Shown piece by piece: positions 7,947-15,780 of a DNA stretch of 38,460 bases. This DNA comes from Spirosoma fluviale (lineage in GTDB: Bacteria; Bacteroidota; Bacteroidia; Cytophagales; Cyclobacteriaceae). The position numbers and the translations under genes were made by a program. Within the stretch, counting starts at the first letter, position 1. Each line of letters opens with the position of its first letter. The stretch covers positions 1-38,460 of the forward strand of contig CAMDEU010000012.1 of assembly GCA_945897085.1 (NCBI GenBank). The letters run 5' to 3'. The notes below the pieces were generated by a model. That model was not told the DNA's origin. It did no database searches and saw nothing but the letters and a program-made list of their open reading frames with translations.

Positions 7947-9302
7947 TTACAGCTGAGACATGAGCAAGTAGACGCCTGCTCCAGCAAAGTAGCCTAACGC
8001 AGCAAGTAAAGAAATGCGCTTTAGGTACCATCCGAATTCGATTTTTTCCATGCCCATGGCTGCTACACCAGCTGCAGAACCAATGATCAAGATACTTCCT
8101 CCTGTACCGGCGCAATACGCCAAGTAAAGCCAGATGAAGTCATCCATTGGATACATTTCCAAGCTGTACATACCCATACTAGCCGCTACCAATGGCACAT
8201 TGTCTACGATAGCTGACAAGAGACCGATGAGGGTGATGATGATTCGATTGTCACCAATAGTCGTGCTGAGGTAACCTGCAAAGTTGGCCAAGGTACCCAT
8301 GGACTGTAGGGCGCCTACCGCGAGTAAAATACCCAAGAAGAATAGGACGCTTGGCATGTCGATTTTGGCAAGGGCATGAGTGGCAGTGTACTTATTGCGC
8401 AAAGACTCGTCCATATCTGGATTGATCAATTCAGATATTACCCAAAGTACGCCAAGTCCTAATAACATGCCCATATATGGAGGTAGGTGAGTGACAGTCT
8501 TAAAGATGGGTACAGAGATCAAGGCACCTATGCCAAGAATCAACATCAAGTTGCCGGTTTTAACTGAAGCTGCAGAAGATTCAGTTTCTTCCTTGAATTC
8601 GCCCAAGGTACCCTTCATGGTGAAGGTGAGGAAAATCAAAGGAACTAGCGTACACACAATGCTTGGGATAAAAAGGCCTTTCATGATGGCAGCAGCAGAG
8701 ATCTGTCCGCCAATCCAAAGCATAGTCGTCGTCACGTCACCAATTGGAGACCAGGCTCCACCTGCATTGGCAGCGATCACAATCATCCCTGCAAAGAATA
8801 GACGCATTTCCTTGTCTGGAATCAATTTACGCACCAACGAAACCATCACGATGGTAGTAGTTAGGTTGTCTAATACAGAGGATAGGAAGAAGGCAACAAT
8901 ACAAACTACCCAAAGGAGGGCAATTGGATTCTTGGTTTTGATACGGTCGGTGATGAATTTGAATCCATGGTGCGCATCAACCAATTCCACGATAGTCATC
9001 GCGCCCATCAAGAAGAAGAGAATCTGCGCAATCTCATTGAGGTGGTGGCCCAACTGCTCTACCACGTACTCTAGGTGTAGCTCGCCAGCACTAAGGGAAG
9101 CTGCTTTTTCTCCCAGTTCATGAAGAAAATCAATATATTTTTGGCTGCTTAATTGCGTTTCAGTAGCGCCAGATAGCGTGAAAATAGTCCAGCAAATTAC
9201 TGCAGTCAGTAAAGCGGATGCTGTTTTATTGATCTTGATGGGGTGCTCTAGCGCGATGGCAAAGTAGCCGACCACAAAGATGATAATGATTAATAACTCC
9301 AT
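7947..9302 (-). CDS. nhaD: Na+/H+ antiporter, NhaD type
   Basis: A 451-residue inner-membrane protein of the ion-transporter superfamily, with about 12-13 hydrophobic segments starting right at the N-terminus (MELLIIIIFVVGYFAIALEH). NhaD features include the conserved SSVLDNLTTTIV stretch near residue 140, the NAGGAWSPIGDVTTTMLW stretch near 180-197, and the C-terminal DNVPLVAASMGMY with SILIIGSAAGVAAMG. It is expected to export Na+ (or Li+) in exchange for protons, for salt and alkaline-pH tolerance. The start ATG is at 9300-9302. It stands alone, with a bidirectional terminator at its 3' end and about 220 bases upstream before the next gene. Confidence 0.93.
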   Translation of the reverse strand: MELLIIIIFVVGYFAIALEHPIKINKTASALLTAVICWTIFTLSGATETQLSSQKYIDFLHELGEKAASLSAGELHLEYVVEQLGHHLNEIAQILFFLMGAMTIVELVDAHHGFKFITDRIKTKNPIALLWVVCIVAFFLSSVLDNLTTTIVMVSLVRKLIPDKEMRLFFAGMIVIAANAGGAWSPIGDVTTTMLWIGGQISAAAIMKGLFIPSIVCTLVPLIFLTFTMKGTLGEFKEETESSAASVKTGNLMLILGIGALISVPIFKTVTHLPPYMGMLLGLGVLWVISELINPDMDESLRNKYTATHALAKIDMPSVLFFLGILLAVGALQSMGTLANFAGYLSTTIGDNRIIITLIGLLSAIVDNVPLVAASMGMYSLEMYPMDDFIWLYLAYCAGTGGSILIIGSAAGVAAMGMEKIEFGWYLKRISLLAALGYFAGAGVYLLMSQL

Positions 9303-9403
9303 TTTTTGGATTTTTTTGGTGACGAATTGGTTTAATCTTTGGTTTGATTCATTCTAATGAGCTATTCTAGTCCCTTTATCCTAAAATTCCTAACTTGAGG
9401 AGA

Positions 9404-9423
9404 AGATTTTGAGGGGAAAATCT
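9404..9423. other. Small hairpin in the 220-base gap upstream of nhaD
   Basis: AGATTTT and AAAATCT form a perfect 7-bp inverted repeat around a GAGGGG loop. It lies between the nhaD start and the stop of the dehydrogenase gene, both on the minus strand. There is no T tract on either side, so it is not a convincing terminator. It could be part of the nhaD leader or chance. Confidence 0.3.
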
Positions 9424-9522
9424 ACCTTGAAAGCAAATTTCAGTTTAGAAAAGTGGAAAAAAACTGACCAACAATGTTTCAAAGACCAAAGTATTCTCTC
9501 GCATTATTTTTCTGTTATTATT

Positions 9523-10749
9523 TTACATGAGCTGCGCCAGGGCTATTTCGTAGGAGGTTTGGGACAGTTTTGTTCTCCCTTGATTTTGGGCATGTGACCA
9601 TTGAAGTGCTTTCAAGATGGTATGACTTACATCTGCAAAAATTGCCTGGTCAGTGACTTCAGCTCCATCACTCATTAAATAAGCAAATACGCGAGCCATA
9701 CCACAATTGGCAATAAAATCCGGAATAACCGCTACCCGTTCGTCTGTCCAAAGGCCTGTTGGACCAAAAAATATTTCTGGGTCTGCAAAAGGAACATTTG
9801 CACCGCAAGAGATGACCTCCAGGCCGGCCTTTACCATACGCTCAACCTGATTCAAGGTAATCAGACGAGAAGCTGCTGCAGGGATGAAAATTTCACTTTT
9901 CACATCCCAAATCTTTGCATTTATTTCCTCAAAAGAGAGAAGCCCTGCTGCACGCAATTGATTTCCTTCCCGCTTCAAAAAGAGCTCCCGGATTTCATCC
10001 AAACTAAAGCCCTCCTCACGAATAACTCCACCCGCTCGATCGATGATGCCGACGATGCGCACCCCCTCAACTGCCAAAAAGCAAGCAGCAGCAGCACCTA
10101 CATTTCCCCATCCTTGGATCACGGCTCGCTTACCTTTTAGCTCACCTCCCCATAAGGAGTAGTAGTGCTTCACTGCTTCTGCGACGCCATAGCCGGTGAT
10201 CATATCGGCTACCGTATATTTTTTTGGCCCATTTGGAGTGAATTTCGGGTCTTCAAGTACCTTCGATACCCCTTGCCGTAGTTGGCCAATTTTTCTGATT
10301 TTTTGAGGCTCATTCGCGCGAAAGTGTCCGTTGACAATTCCTTCTTGGGGATGCCAAAGACCATAGGATTCGGTGATGGGAATGACTTCGTGGATCTCGT
10401 CCACATTGAGATCTCCCCCGGTGCCGTAGTAGTTTTTGAGTAGGGGCATCACCGCCTTGTACCAACGTTGCAAGACCCCCTCTTTTCTCGGGTCTGCTGG
10501 GTCAAAATTGATTCCCGATTTGGCCCCACCTATGGAAGGTCCTGATACGGTAAACTTCACTTCCATGGTTTTGGCTAGTGATTCTACCTCCCGTTTGTCC
10601 AGCCCTTTTCGCATCCGGGTCCCACCCCCGGCAGCACCGCCTCGAAGGGAATTGATGACTACCCATCCTTCGGCTTCCGTTTCGCTATCCTTCCATTCAA
10701 AAATGATTTCAGGGGATTTATTCTCAAATTTTTTGAGTAAGTCAAGCAT
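9523..10749 (-). CDS. Glu/Leu/Phe/Val dehydrogenase family protein
   Basis: A 408-residue amino-acid dehydrogenase. The dimerisation/catalytic domain carries GGAAGGGTRMRKG (37-49), Lys65, the catalytic-lysine region GPSIGGAKSGINFD with Lys77, and GTGGDLNVDE around Asp113. The NAD(P) domain has QGWGNVGAAAACFL, and the tail contains VISCGANVPFAD and FIANCGMARVFAYLM. These enzymes deaminate an amino acid to its 2-oxo acid with NAD(P)+, or the reverse. The catalytic motifs differ from both classical GDH and Leu/Phe dehydrogenase, so the substrate is left open. The start ATG at 10747-10749 lies about 25 bases downstream of a TATTTTTG box on the minus strand. Confidence 0.86.
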   Translation of the reverse strand: MLDLLKKFENKSPEIIFEWKDSETEAEGWVVINSLRGGAAGGGTRMRKGLDKREVESLAKTMEVKFTVSGPSIGGAKSGINFDPADPRKEGVLQRWYKAVMPLLKNYYGTGGDLNVDEIHEVIPITESYGLWHPQEGIVNGHFRANEPQKIRKIGQLRQGVSKVLEDPKFTPNGPKKYTVADMITGYGVAEAVKHYYSLWGGELKGKRAVIQGWGNVGAAAACFLAVEGVRIVGIIDRAGGVIREEGFSLDEIRELFLKREGNQLRAAGLLSFEEINAKIWDVKSEIFIPAAASRLITLNQVERMVKAGLEVISCGANVPFADPEIFFGPTGLWTDERVAVIPDFIANCGMARVFAYLMSDGAEVTDQAIFADVSHTILKALQWSHAQNQGRTKLSQTSYEIALAQLM

Positions 10750-10774
10750 TGTTGTTTGGGGTTATAATTCAGCC

Positions 10775-10782
10775 CAAAAATA
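10775..10782 (-). promoter_or_regulatory. Candidate -7 promoter box for the dehydrogenase gene
   Basis: On the minus strand the sequence reads TATTTTTG, matching the Bacteroidota -7 consensus TAnnTTTG, 25 bases before the ATG at 10749. I see no clear TTTG -33 element at the right distance. Confidence 0.4.
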
Positions 10783-10831
10783 GAGAAATATTTCCCAGTC
10801 TCTCTTGACTTTTATGGCCTAGGTCTAACTT

Positions 10832-11908
10832 TTACCCATAAATGATACCTCCCGAAGAATCACGACTTGCGCCTGTCACTGAAGCCAGCGCATTTGCCTC
10901 CCCACGCAGCCTGAGCACACCAAGAAATGCAAAAATTAGAGCCTCCTTAAATTCAATGAGTTCCTTAGTGGCTTCCACTTGAACCCAATTTTGCCGCAAC
11001 TGATGGTCCAATCGCTCCACAAAGTAGCGGTTGTAGGCCCCACCTCCTGTAAGCAAAACGCTTGGCGTAGCCTTTGAGGAATGGGTTCGAATCAATGCAG
11101 CGATTTGGATCGCATAGTGCTCTACTAGGGTGCGCAAATTATCTTTTGGAGGAAGGCCTCTTTTTTCGATCAGAGGAATAAATAATTGTTCAATAGATTC
11201 CCTGCCCAGGGATTTGGCTCCATGTAGGGAATAAAAAGGGAGTCCATTTAATTCTTCAAGAAGCGGAGTATCCAGCGCTCCTGACCTTGCCCATGCACCA
11301 TCCTTGTCGTAGGGGCTTCCGAGTTTGAGGGCTTCCTGGTTGAGAAGAAGGTTGAATGGACTGCAGTCAAAAGCAATCCGCTGCCCATTCTTTTTGAGGG
11401 AAAGGTTGGAAATACCTCCGAGATTGATGCAAAAATCAATCTGTGAAAAAAGTAGGCGGTCACCGATAGGAACTAAGGGAGCGCCTTGGCCTCCCAATTG
11501 TACATCGAGCATCCGGAAATCAGCAATTACTTTTTCTCCAGAAGCCTGATGCAAAGCCCAGCCGTTACCGATCTGAAGGCTCAGCCCTTTTTCAGGTTGA
11601 TGAAAAACGGTGTGGCCGTGGGAGGCTACCGCCATGGGTTTCACTTGGCGTTCCAGACAGAAGGCCTTCACTTGCTCCCCCATCCATTGGCCAAAGTTCA
11701 CATCCAAAAGCGAGAGCTCCAGGCCGGAAAGGAGATGGCTTTCTCCTAAGGCTTTGCCTAAGGCATCCGGAAATGGTCGAGTCTCTGTTTGGAGAATTTC
11801 ATAGCTCCACCCTCCTTTTTGAAACTCAAAGTGGCAGTGCGCAAGGTCAAGCCCGTCTCCGGAAGTTCCTGACATGAGTCCAATTAAGGAATAGCTTTCT
11901 GAGTGCAT
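10832..11908 (-). CDS. anmK: Anhydro-N-acetylmuramic acid kinase
   Basis: A 358-residue sugar kinase of the AnmK family. It cleaves the 1,6-anhydro bond and phosphorylates anhydro-MurNAc from recycled peptidoglycan to give MurNAc-6-phosphate. The phosphate-binding motif GLMSGTSGDGLD sits at the extreme N-terminus; NLGGISNLS, FDCSPFN and the DKDGAWARSG region follow; TGGGAYNRYFVERL closes the ATP site. Length is typical (about 360-390). MurQ etherase and the amidase AmpD are not in the window. The start is ATG at 11906-11908. It lies upstream of the dehydrogenase gene on the same strand, with an 82-base gap holding a candidate promoter for the latter. Confidence 0.94.
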   Translation of the reverse strand: MHSESYSLIGLMSGTSGDGLDLAHCHFEFQKGGWSYEILQTETRPFPDALGKALGESHLLSGLELSLLDVNFGQWMGEQVKAFCLERQVKPMAVASHGHTVFHQPEKGLSLQIGNGWALHQASGEKVIADFRMLDVQLGGQGAPLVPIGDRLLFSQIDFCINLGGISNLSLKKNGQRIAFDCSPFNLLLNQEALKLGSPYDKDGAWARSGALDTPLLEELNGLPFYSLHGAKSLGRESIEQLFIPLIEKRGLPPKDNLRTLVEHYAIQIAALIRTHSSKATPSVLLTGGGAYNRYFVERLDHQLRQNWVQVEATKELIEFKEALIFAFLGVLRLRGEANALASVTGASRDSSGGIIYG

Positions 11909-11999
11909 GGGTTAAAGAATGTTAAGTCTATCCAAGAATGACAGATTATTTTTGTTCTCTAAAGGTCGGGTTTTTATTCATTTCTGATTTACCTCCTAA

Positions 12000-12119
12000 A
12001 TGAAAAATCGATTCATGGATTATGACAATCCGGCAAGTCTTCCAGATCGCCAATTTCATCCAATCCTCGGCCCTTCAGCGGATGCAAACCTGATTGCTCT
12101 GGTCAGGTTTAAACTTTGA
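12000..12119 (+). CDS. Possible small ORF, 39 codons, unknown
   Basis: ATG at 12000 to TGA at 12117-12119, product beginning MKNRFMDYDNPASLPDR and ending LIALVRFKL; an internal ATG at 12015 would give 34 residues. The codons look plausible for the neighbourhood, but the ORF is short, has no clear ribosome-binding site or promoter, and matches no family I recognise. Its last third coincides with a hairpin. It could be a small protein, a gene remnant, or chance. Confidence 0.2.
   Translation: MKNRFMDYDNPASLPDRQFHPILGPSADANLIALVRFKL
12086..12110 (+). other. Hairpin in the anmK upstream region
   Basis: AAACCTGA and TCAGGTTT form a perfect 8-bp stem around a 9-base loop. There is no T tract after it on the plus strand. 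It may be an RNA structure or operator, or simply chance within the small ORF. Confidence 0.3.
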
Positions 12120-12198
12120 GTTGGAGGGATTATTTGATGCCTACTGCGTTAATTTTCCTGAAATATCTATTTATCTAGGTGGTTGAGAAGCAGATTCT

Positions 12199-12229
12199 TT
12201 TGAATCATTGGTAAAAGACCACATATTTG
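12199..12229 (+). promoter_or_regulatory. Candidate promoter of the barrel protein gene
   Basis: TTTG at 12199-12202 and CATATTTG at 12222-12229 are separated by 19 bases, fitting the Bacteroidota -33/-7 layout (TTTG, then TAnnTTTG) with one mismatch in the -7 box. Transcription would start near 12233, about 45 bases before the ATG at 12279. Confidence 0.45.
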
Positions 12230-12278
12230 TAGTCCCAAATTTAGTTCTCTTTGAGCTAAATTGTATTCTAAACCATCC

Positions 12279-13553
12279 ATGTTGCGTAAACTAGCGTTGG
12301 GTGTGCTCTGCACCCTTTTACTAATTTCTGAAGGCTTCGGTCAAAATAGTTCCTCTACCTATAGTGCTTTGGGGATTGGAGAATTTAACTATGGAGGTCA
12401 GGTTCAAAACCAAGGCATGGGAGGCATGGGGATTAGTTTTGGAACTGGATGGAGTGCCAATGCCGTCAACCCTGCGCTTTCTACGCGAAACACTATTTTT
12501 AATTTTCAAGCTTCCCTCAACTACAAACGGATAGCGGTATCCAATGCTACCGAAAAATCTTTGGTGGACGGGGGAGGGCTTTCCTATATCGCAATCTCCC
12601 TTCCTGTAAAGACGGGAAAACTCACTGCTGGAATGGGTCTTGGACAAATTTCCAGTATCAATTACCGATTGAAAGTGGATAGCCCAGTGAATAATTCGGA
12701 TTTAAAGGCGGACAATAATTTGGAAGGGGATGGCGGAATCTCGGAGGCCTATGTGAATTTTGGCTACTTGCTTGCCAAAAATTTGAGTATAGGGGTGCAT
12801 GGATCGTATCTTTTTGGATCTTCTATTCGTTCCAATCAACTTACAATTTTTGATAAAAGCGATGTGGAAGTGGGCAGAGCTTCTGAATACTATGAACGAA
12901 TTTCTGTTTCCGATGTGGCCTTAAAGTTGGGAGCCCACTACTTTTTTAAGACTTCTGAAAAAAGTAATCTCCATCTAGGAGCCATTTATCAGACATTTGG
13001 GGACGTTAATGGAACAGCATTTGCAAAATTGGCTCCGATTGGCCAAGCTAGCAGTCTGAAAACAGATGGTGATCTGATAGCCAATAATGAAAAGGGAGCA
13101 ATTTATCTTCCAAGTCGCTATGGATTTGGGGTGAGCTATGAAAAAAACAATAAATTCGTGATTGGCTTAGAGGGGCAGTACCAAGATTTTTCGAAGTATA
13201 GAAACTTTTTTGGGGAACCATTAAGCCTGCAAGCGGCCCAAAAAGTGGGGCTTGGAATTCAGTTAGTTCCTGATTTCACTGATTTTGACAAGATTTTGAA
13301 TCGCGCTACCTACCGAATGGGTCTGGAATTTATGCGCACACCCTATTTTATCAATGAGACCACCATCAATGATTTTGGCATCAACTTTGGTACTTCTATT
13401 CCTGTAAACAACCTTTCACTGATGAACATGGCGATGAAGGTTGGAAGAAGAGGAACATCAGCTAATGGATTGATTCGTGAAGCCTATTTTAATTTCACCC
13501 TAGGCTTTTCACTCAATGACAATAGCTGGTTCTACAAACGAGTTTTCGAATAA
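12279..13553 (+). CDS. Outer-membrane beta-barrel protein of unknown function
   Basis: A 424-residue secreted protein with an N-terminal signal peptide (MLRKLALGVLCTLLLISEGFGQ, cleavage likely after GFG). The mature part has alternating hydrophobic strands, a glycine-rich N-terminal segment (GGMGISFGTGWSANAVNPA) and a C-terminus ending in strands, like FadL/PorV-type barrels of Bacteroidota. I prefer the ATG at 12279; an in-frame TTG at 12261 would add six residues before the signal peptide. It is the first gene of the plus-strand envelope block, 65 bases ahead of the secreted TPR gene. A transport role is possible, but no ligand can be read from sequence. Confidence 0.8.
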   Translation: MLRKLALGVLCTLLLISEGFGQNSSSTYSALGIGEFNYGGQVQNQGMGGMGISFGTGWSANAVNPALSTRNTIFNFQASLNYKRIAVSNATEKSLVDGGGLSYIAISLPVKTGKLTAGMGLGQISSINYRLKVDSPVNNSDLKADNNLEGDGGISEAYVNFGYLLAKNLSIGVHGSYLFGSSIRSNQLTIFDKSDVEVGRASEYYERISVSDVALKLGAHYFFKTSEKSNLHLGAIYQTFGDVNGTAFAKLAPIGQASSLKTDGDLIANNEKGAIYLPSRYGFGVSYEKNNKFVIGLEGQYQDFSKYRNFFGEPLSLQAAQKVGLGIQLVPDFTDFDKILNRATYRMGLEFMRTPYFINETTINDFGINFGTSIPVNNLSLMNMAMKVGRRGTSANGLIREAYFNFTLGFSLNDNSWFYKRVFE

Positions 13554-13618
13554 TTAAAATTTTAAACAATTAACCCCTAACAGGGATTCACCTAAAGTCA
13601 ATAACTGATTAATTCTGG

Positions 13619-14926
13619 ATGATTATGAAAATTAAAGCAACCTTTCTTGTCTTCGGAGCCATGCTCCTTGCTGGAATATCCCATGCGCAAGATGGCTGGA
13701 ACTGGCCTGCAGATCCTGCTCAGGAAGCAAAGGCTAGAGAGTTTAATGCCGCCTATTTTGACTACATGAAGGCAGAGCAATTTGTCGAGGCAACCAAGCC
13801 TTTGAGCTGGCTTTTGGTGAATGCGCCAAATTTGAATGAATCCATTTACATTCAAGGGGTGACCGTTTACAAAGGTGCGGCAGATAAAACTACCGATGCA
13901 GCACAAAAACGGGTGTACCAGGACAGCGTGATGGCTATCTACGACAAAAGAGGGGAGTTGTACAACAACCCTGCGAAGTGGATCGAGACCAAAGCCTACT
14001 ATGGCTACTTGTTTTTCAAATCTGACAAAGCTAAGATTCCAGCCGTAGTCGCAGATTTTGATAAAGCCCTAGCCCTGAAAGGAACCATCAATTTCCAGTT
14101 TGTTCCCATGTACTTTGACTTGGTAGAGAAAAATTACACATTGAACCAGGCATACGCTCCGGAGCAAGTTTTGTCCATTTTCGATAAGTCAAACAAGATT
14201 TTGGATGCAGCGGCTGCAACAGGTAAGGATGTAACCGATTCCAAATCAACGCTTGAGACACTTTTGGTAAAAATGAAGTTGATCGATTGTGAATTTATCG
14301 AAACCAAATTGGGACCAAAGCTCGCTGCTGATCCAACTAACGAAGAACTTGCAGAGCAGATTTTCACCTATTCCTTGCAATACAAGTGTATATCGACCAA
14401 AGCCTTCTTGGCAGCCCTAGAGTTTAAAGATTCTAAGGCGCCAACTTTCAAGACTTCTCAGGTAAGAGGAATGCTCTACATGTCGTCTGGTGAGTTTGAT
14501 AAAGCAGAGACTGTTTTTGAGAAAGCCTTCACCCTAGCATCAACTAACAAGGAAAAAGGCGAAACTCAAATGGAATTGGCCAAAATCTATGCAAGAGCAG
14601 GCAAAAAATCAGCAGCTCGTGAGGCAGCTCGTGTAGCAGCAGGACTTGATTCAGAATTGTCTTCTTCAGCCTATGGCTTGATTGGAGATCTATACATGTC
14701 AGCCTACAACGATTGCAGAGCTGGAGAAAGTAGAGTGAAAGATTACGCAGTATTCATTGCGGCTTACAATGCCTTTCAAAGAGCAGGAAATTCCAGAGGA
14801 ATGGGTAGTGCAAGAGCACGTTTCCCATCCAAGGAAGAGCTCTTCACCGAGGGCTTTCAGTTGGGCTCTTCTGTAAGCACAGGATGCTGGGTTGGAGAAA
14901 CTGTTTCCCTGTCTACAAGAGACTAA
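13619..14926 (+). CDS. Secreted tetratricopeptide-repeat protein
   Basis: A 435-residue protein with a clear signal peptide (KIKATFLVFGAMLLAGISHAQ, cleavage after HAQ or near it). The mature part is alpha-helical with degenerate TPRs, clearest around GMLYMSSGEFDKAETVFEKA, and several cysteines that may pair in the periplasm. The C-terminal FPSKEELFTEGFQ and the final STGCWVGETV are distinctive. Two in-frame ATGs (13619, 13625) differ by two codons; either fits. It follows the barrel protein by 65 bases and is closed by a strong terminator, so the two form a likely unit. It is plausibly a periplasmic adaptor; its partner is unknown. Confidence 0.82.
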   Translation: MIMKIKATFLVFGAMLLAGISHAQDGWNWPADPAQEAKAREFNAAYFDYMKAEQFVEATKPLSWLLVNAPNLNESIYIQGVTVYKGAADKTTDAAQKRVYQDSVMAIYDKRGELYNNPAKWIETKAYYGYLFFKSDKAKIPAVVADFDKALALKGTINFQFVPMYFDLVEKNYTLNQAYAPEQVLSIFDKSNKILDAAAATGKDVTDSKSTLETLLVKMKLIDCEFIETKLGPKLAADPTNEELAEQIFTYSLQYKCISTKAFLAALEFKDSKAPTFKTSQVRGMLYMSSGEFDKAETVFEKAFTLASTNKEKGETQMELAKIYARAGKKSAAREAARVAAGLDSELSSSAYGLIGDLYMSAYNDCRAGESRVKDYAVFIAAYNAFQRAGNSRGMGSARARFPSKEELFTEGFQLGSSVSTGCWVGETVSLSTRD

Positions 14927-14945
14927 TTTTTCTTAAATAGCTATA

Positions 14946-14979
14946 AATAAAGGCAGCCAAAGGCTGCCTTTATTCTTTT
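14946..14979 (+). terminator. Rho-independent terminator after the secreted TPR gene
   Basis: A perfect 13-bp stem AATAAAGGCAGCC/GGCTGCCTTTATT with an AAA loop is followed by a T-rich stretch. It separates the barrel/TPR unit from lptC. Confidence 0.9.
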
Positions 14980-15000
14980 CATTCCCTCCAACTTTCCTAC

Positions 15001-15008
15001 TATCTTTG
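15001..15008 (+). promoter_or_regulatory. Candidate -7 box for lptC
   Basis: TATCTTTG matches the Bacteroidota TAnnTTTG -7 element exactly and ends 6 bases before the lptC ATG, right after the upstream terminator. The transcript would have almost no leader. A -33 TTTG is not evident. Confidence 0.5.
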
Positions 15009-15014
15009 TAGGCA

Positions 15015-15560
15015 ATGAGCCGAGGTCTTTCCTATTATTTTTCTTTTTTAGCCCTGATCGTGCTGCTTTCTTGTCGTGAGGAGGCAGACCCCAACGCCTT
15101 AGTGGCTTACGAGGGCCCAGTAAACTCAGCTCAAAACATTCATATTTTACATAGTGACTCCGCAGTGCTTCGATCTGAGATTACAGCCCCAAAGCAGCTG
15201 GAGTTTGCTAATGGAAATTTAGAGTTTCCAGATGGTATTGACATTCAGTTTTTTAACTTGAAAGGGCAGCTGGAAACTACCATGCGTGCGGACAAGGGAT
15301 ACTTTTTGAGAGACCAAAACCTTTACAAGGGTTCGGGGAATGTGCAAGTAAAAAACCTAGCAAAGGATCAGCGACTACAGACGGAGGAATTATTTTGGAA
15401 TCAAGCAAACCGCAAAATATACACAGACAAGTTTGTGACCATACAAGAACGGCAGACGCTTTTCAATGGAACAGGAATGGAAGCAGACGATAGTTTTTCA
15501 ACTTATAGACTTCAAAAAGTGCGGGATAGTAGAACACTTTTACCTGGGGAAGGGCTATGA
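15015..15560 (+). CDS. lptC: LptC-like LPS export lipoprotein
   Basis: A 181-residue lipoprotein. The signal sequence ends in the lipobox LLSC with lipidated Cys20. The mature part has the repeated beta-strand pattern of LptC/OstA-fold proteins: ITAPKQLEFANG, FPDGIDIQFF, MRADKGYFLRDQNLYKGSGNVQVKN and TDKFVTIQ. LptC bridges the LptBFG transporter and periplasmic LptA in carrying LPS to the outer membrane. Bacteroidota LptC homologues are usually such lipoproteins, rather than single-pass membrane proteins as in E. coli. Its stop overlaps the next gene's start by 4 bases. The assignment rests on fold-like motifs and context. Confidence 0.82.
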   Translation: MSRGLSYYFSFLALIVLLSCREEADPNALVAYEGPVNSAQNIHILHSDSAVLRSEITAPKQLEFANGNLEFPDGIDIQFFNLKGQLETTMRADKGYFLRDQNLYKGSGNVQVKNLAKDQRLQTEELFWNQANRKIYTDKFVTIQERQTLFNGTGMEADDSFSTYRLQKVRDSRTLLPGEGL

Positions 15561-15778
15561 AATTGATAGATGCTAGCATCCTTTCCATTGCGCTTGCATT
15601 AATTGTGGTGGGGATACACCAGACCATGGTCAGTGGCATTGGCTTTTCTTATTCCCTGTTTATGTTTGCGGTAGGCCTATTGTTCTGGTTTCAGTTGAGA
15701 CGGAACAAGGCCTTGGAAGAACTTAAAAGAGGGCCTGAAAAACCTATAAAGGGTACTAAACCCCATAAAACCCGATAA
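15557..15778 (+). CDS. Small two-helix membrane protein of unknown function
   Basis: A 73-residue protein with two hydrophobic segments (about residues 6-26 and 31-48) and a basic, lysine-rich tail after residue 50, predicted to face the cytosol. The ATG overlaps the lptC stop by 4 bases (ATGA), so translation is probably coupled. The next gene starts 3 bases later. I recognise no family. Its fixed place between lptC and the CNNM gene suggests an accessory role in the membrane, but nothing in the sequence shows what it does. Confidence 0.75.
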   Translation: MKLIDASILSIALALIVVGIHQTMVSGIGFSYSLFMFAVGLLFWFQLRRNKALEELKRGPEKPIKGTKPHKTR

Positions 15779-15780
15779 GA

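Larger units (their letters stand above)
11909..12278. other. 370-base intergenic region between anmK and the barrel protein gene
   Basis: This is a divergent region between anmK (minus) and the outer-membrane protein gene (plus). It holds a possible 39-codon ORF (12000-12119), a hairpin overlapping the end of that ORF (12086-12110), a candidate promoter (12199-12229) and a 7-bp inverted repeat AATTTAG/CTAAATT at 12238-12262 that would lie in the mRNA leader. No tRNA cloverleaf or long repeat was seen. Confidence 0.7.

Noticed and set aside
8491-9123. 210-codon ORF on the plus strand antisense to nhaD
   Set aside because: Shadow of the strong nhaD gene, low-complexity Ile/Thr/Arg-rich product with no domain, no promoter or start signal.
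9409-9597. 62-codon plus-strand ORF between nhaD and the dehydrogenase gene
   Set aside because: Its 3' half lies antisense to the end of the dehydrogenase gene and the product has no recognisable feature.
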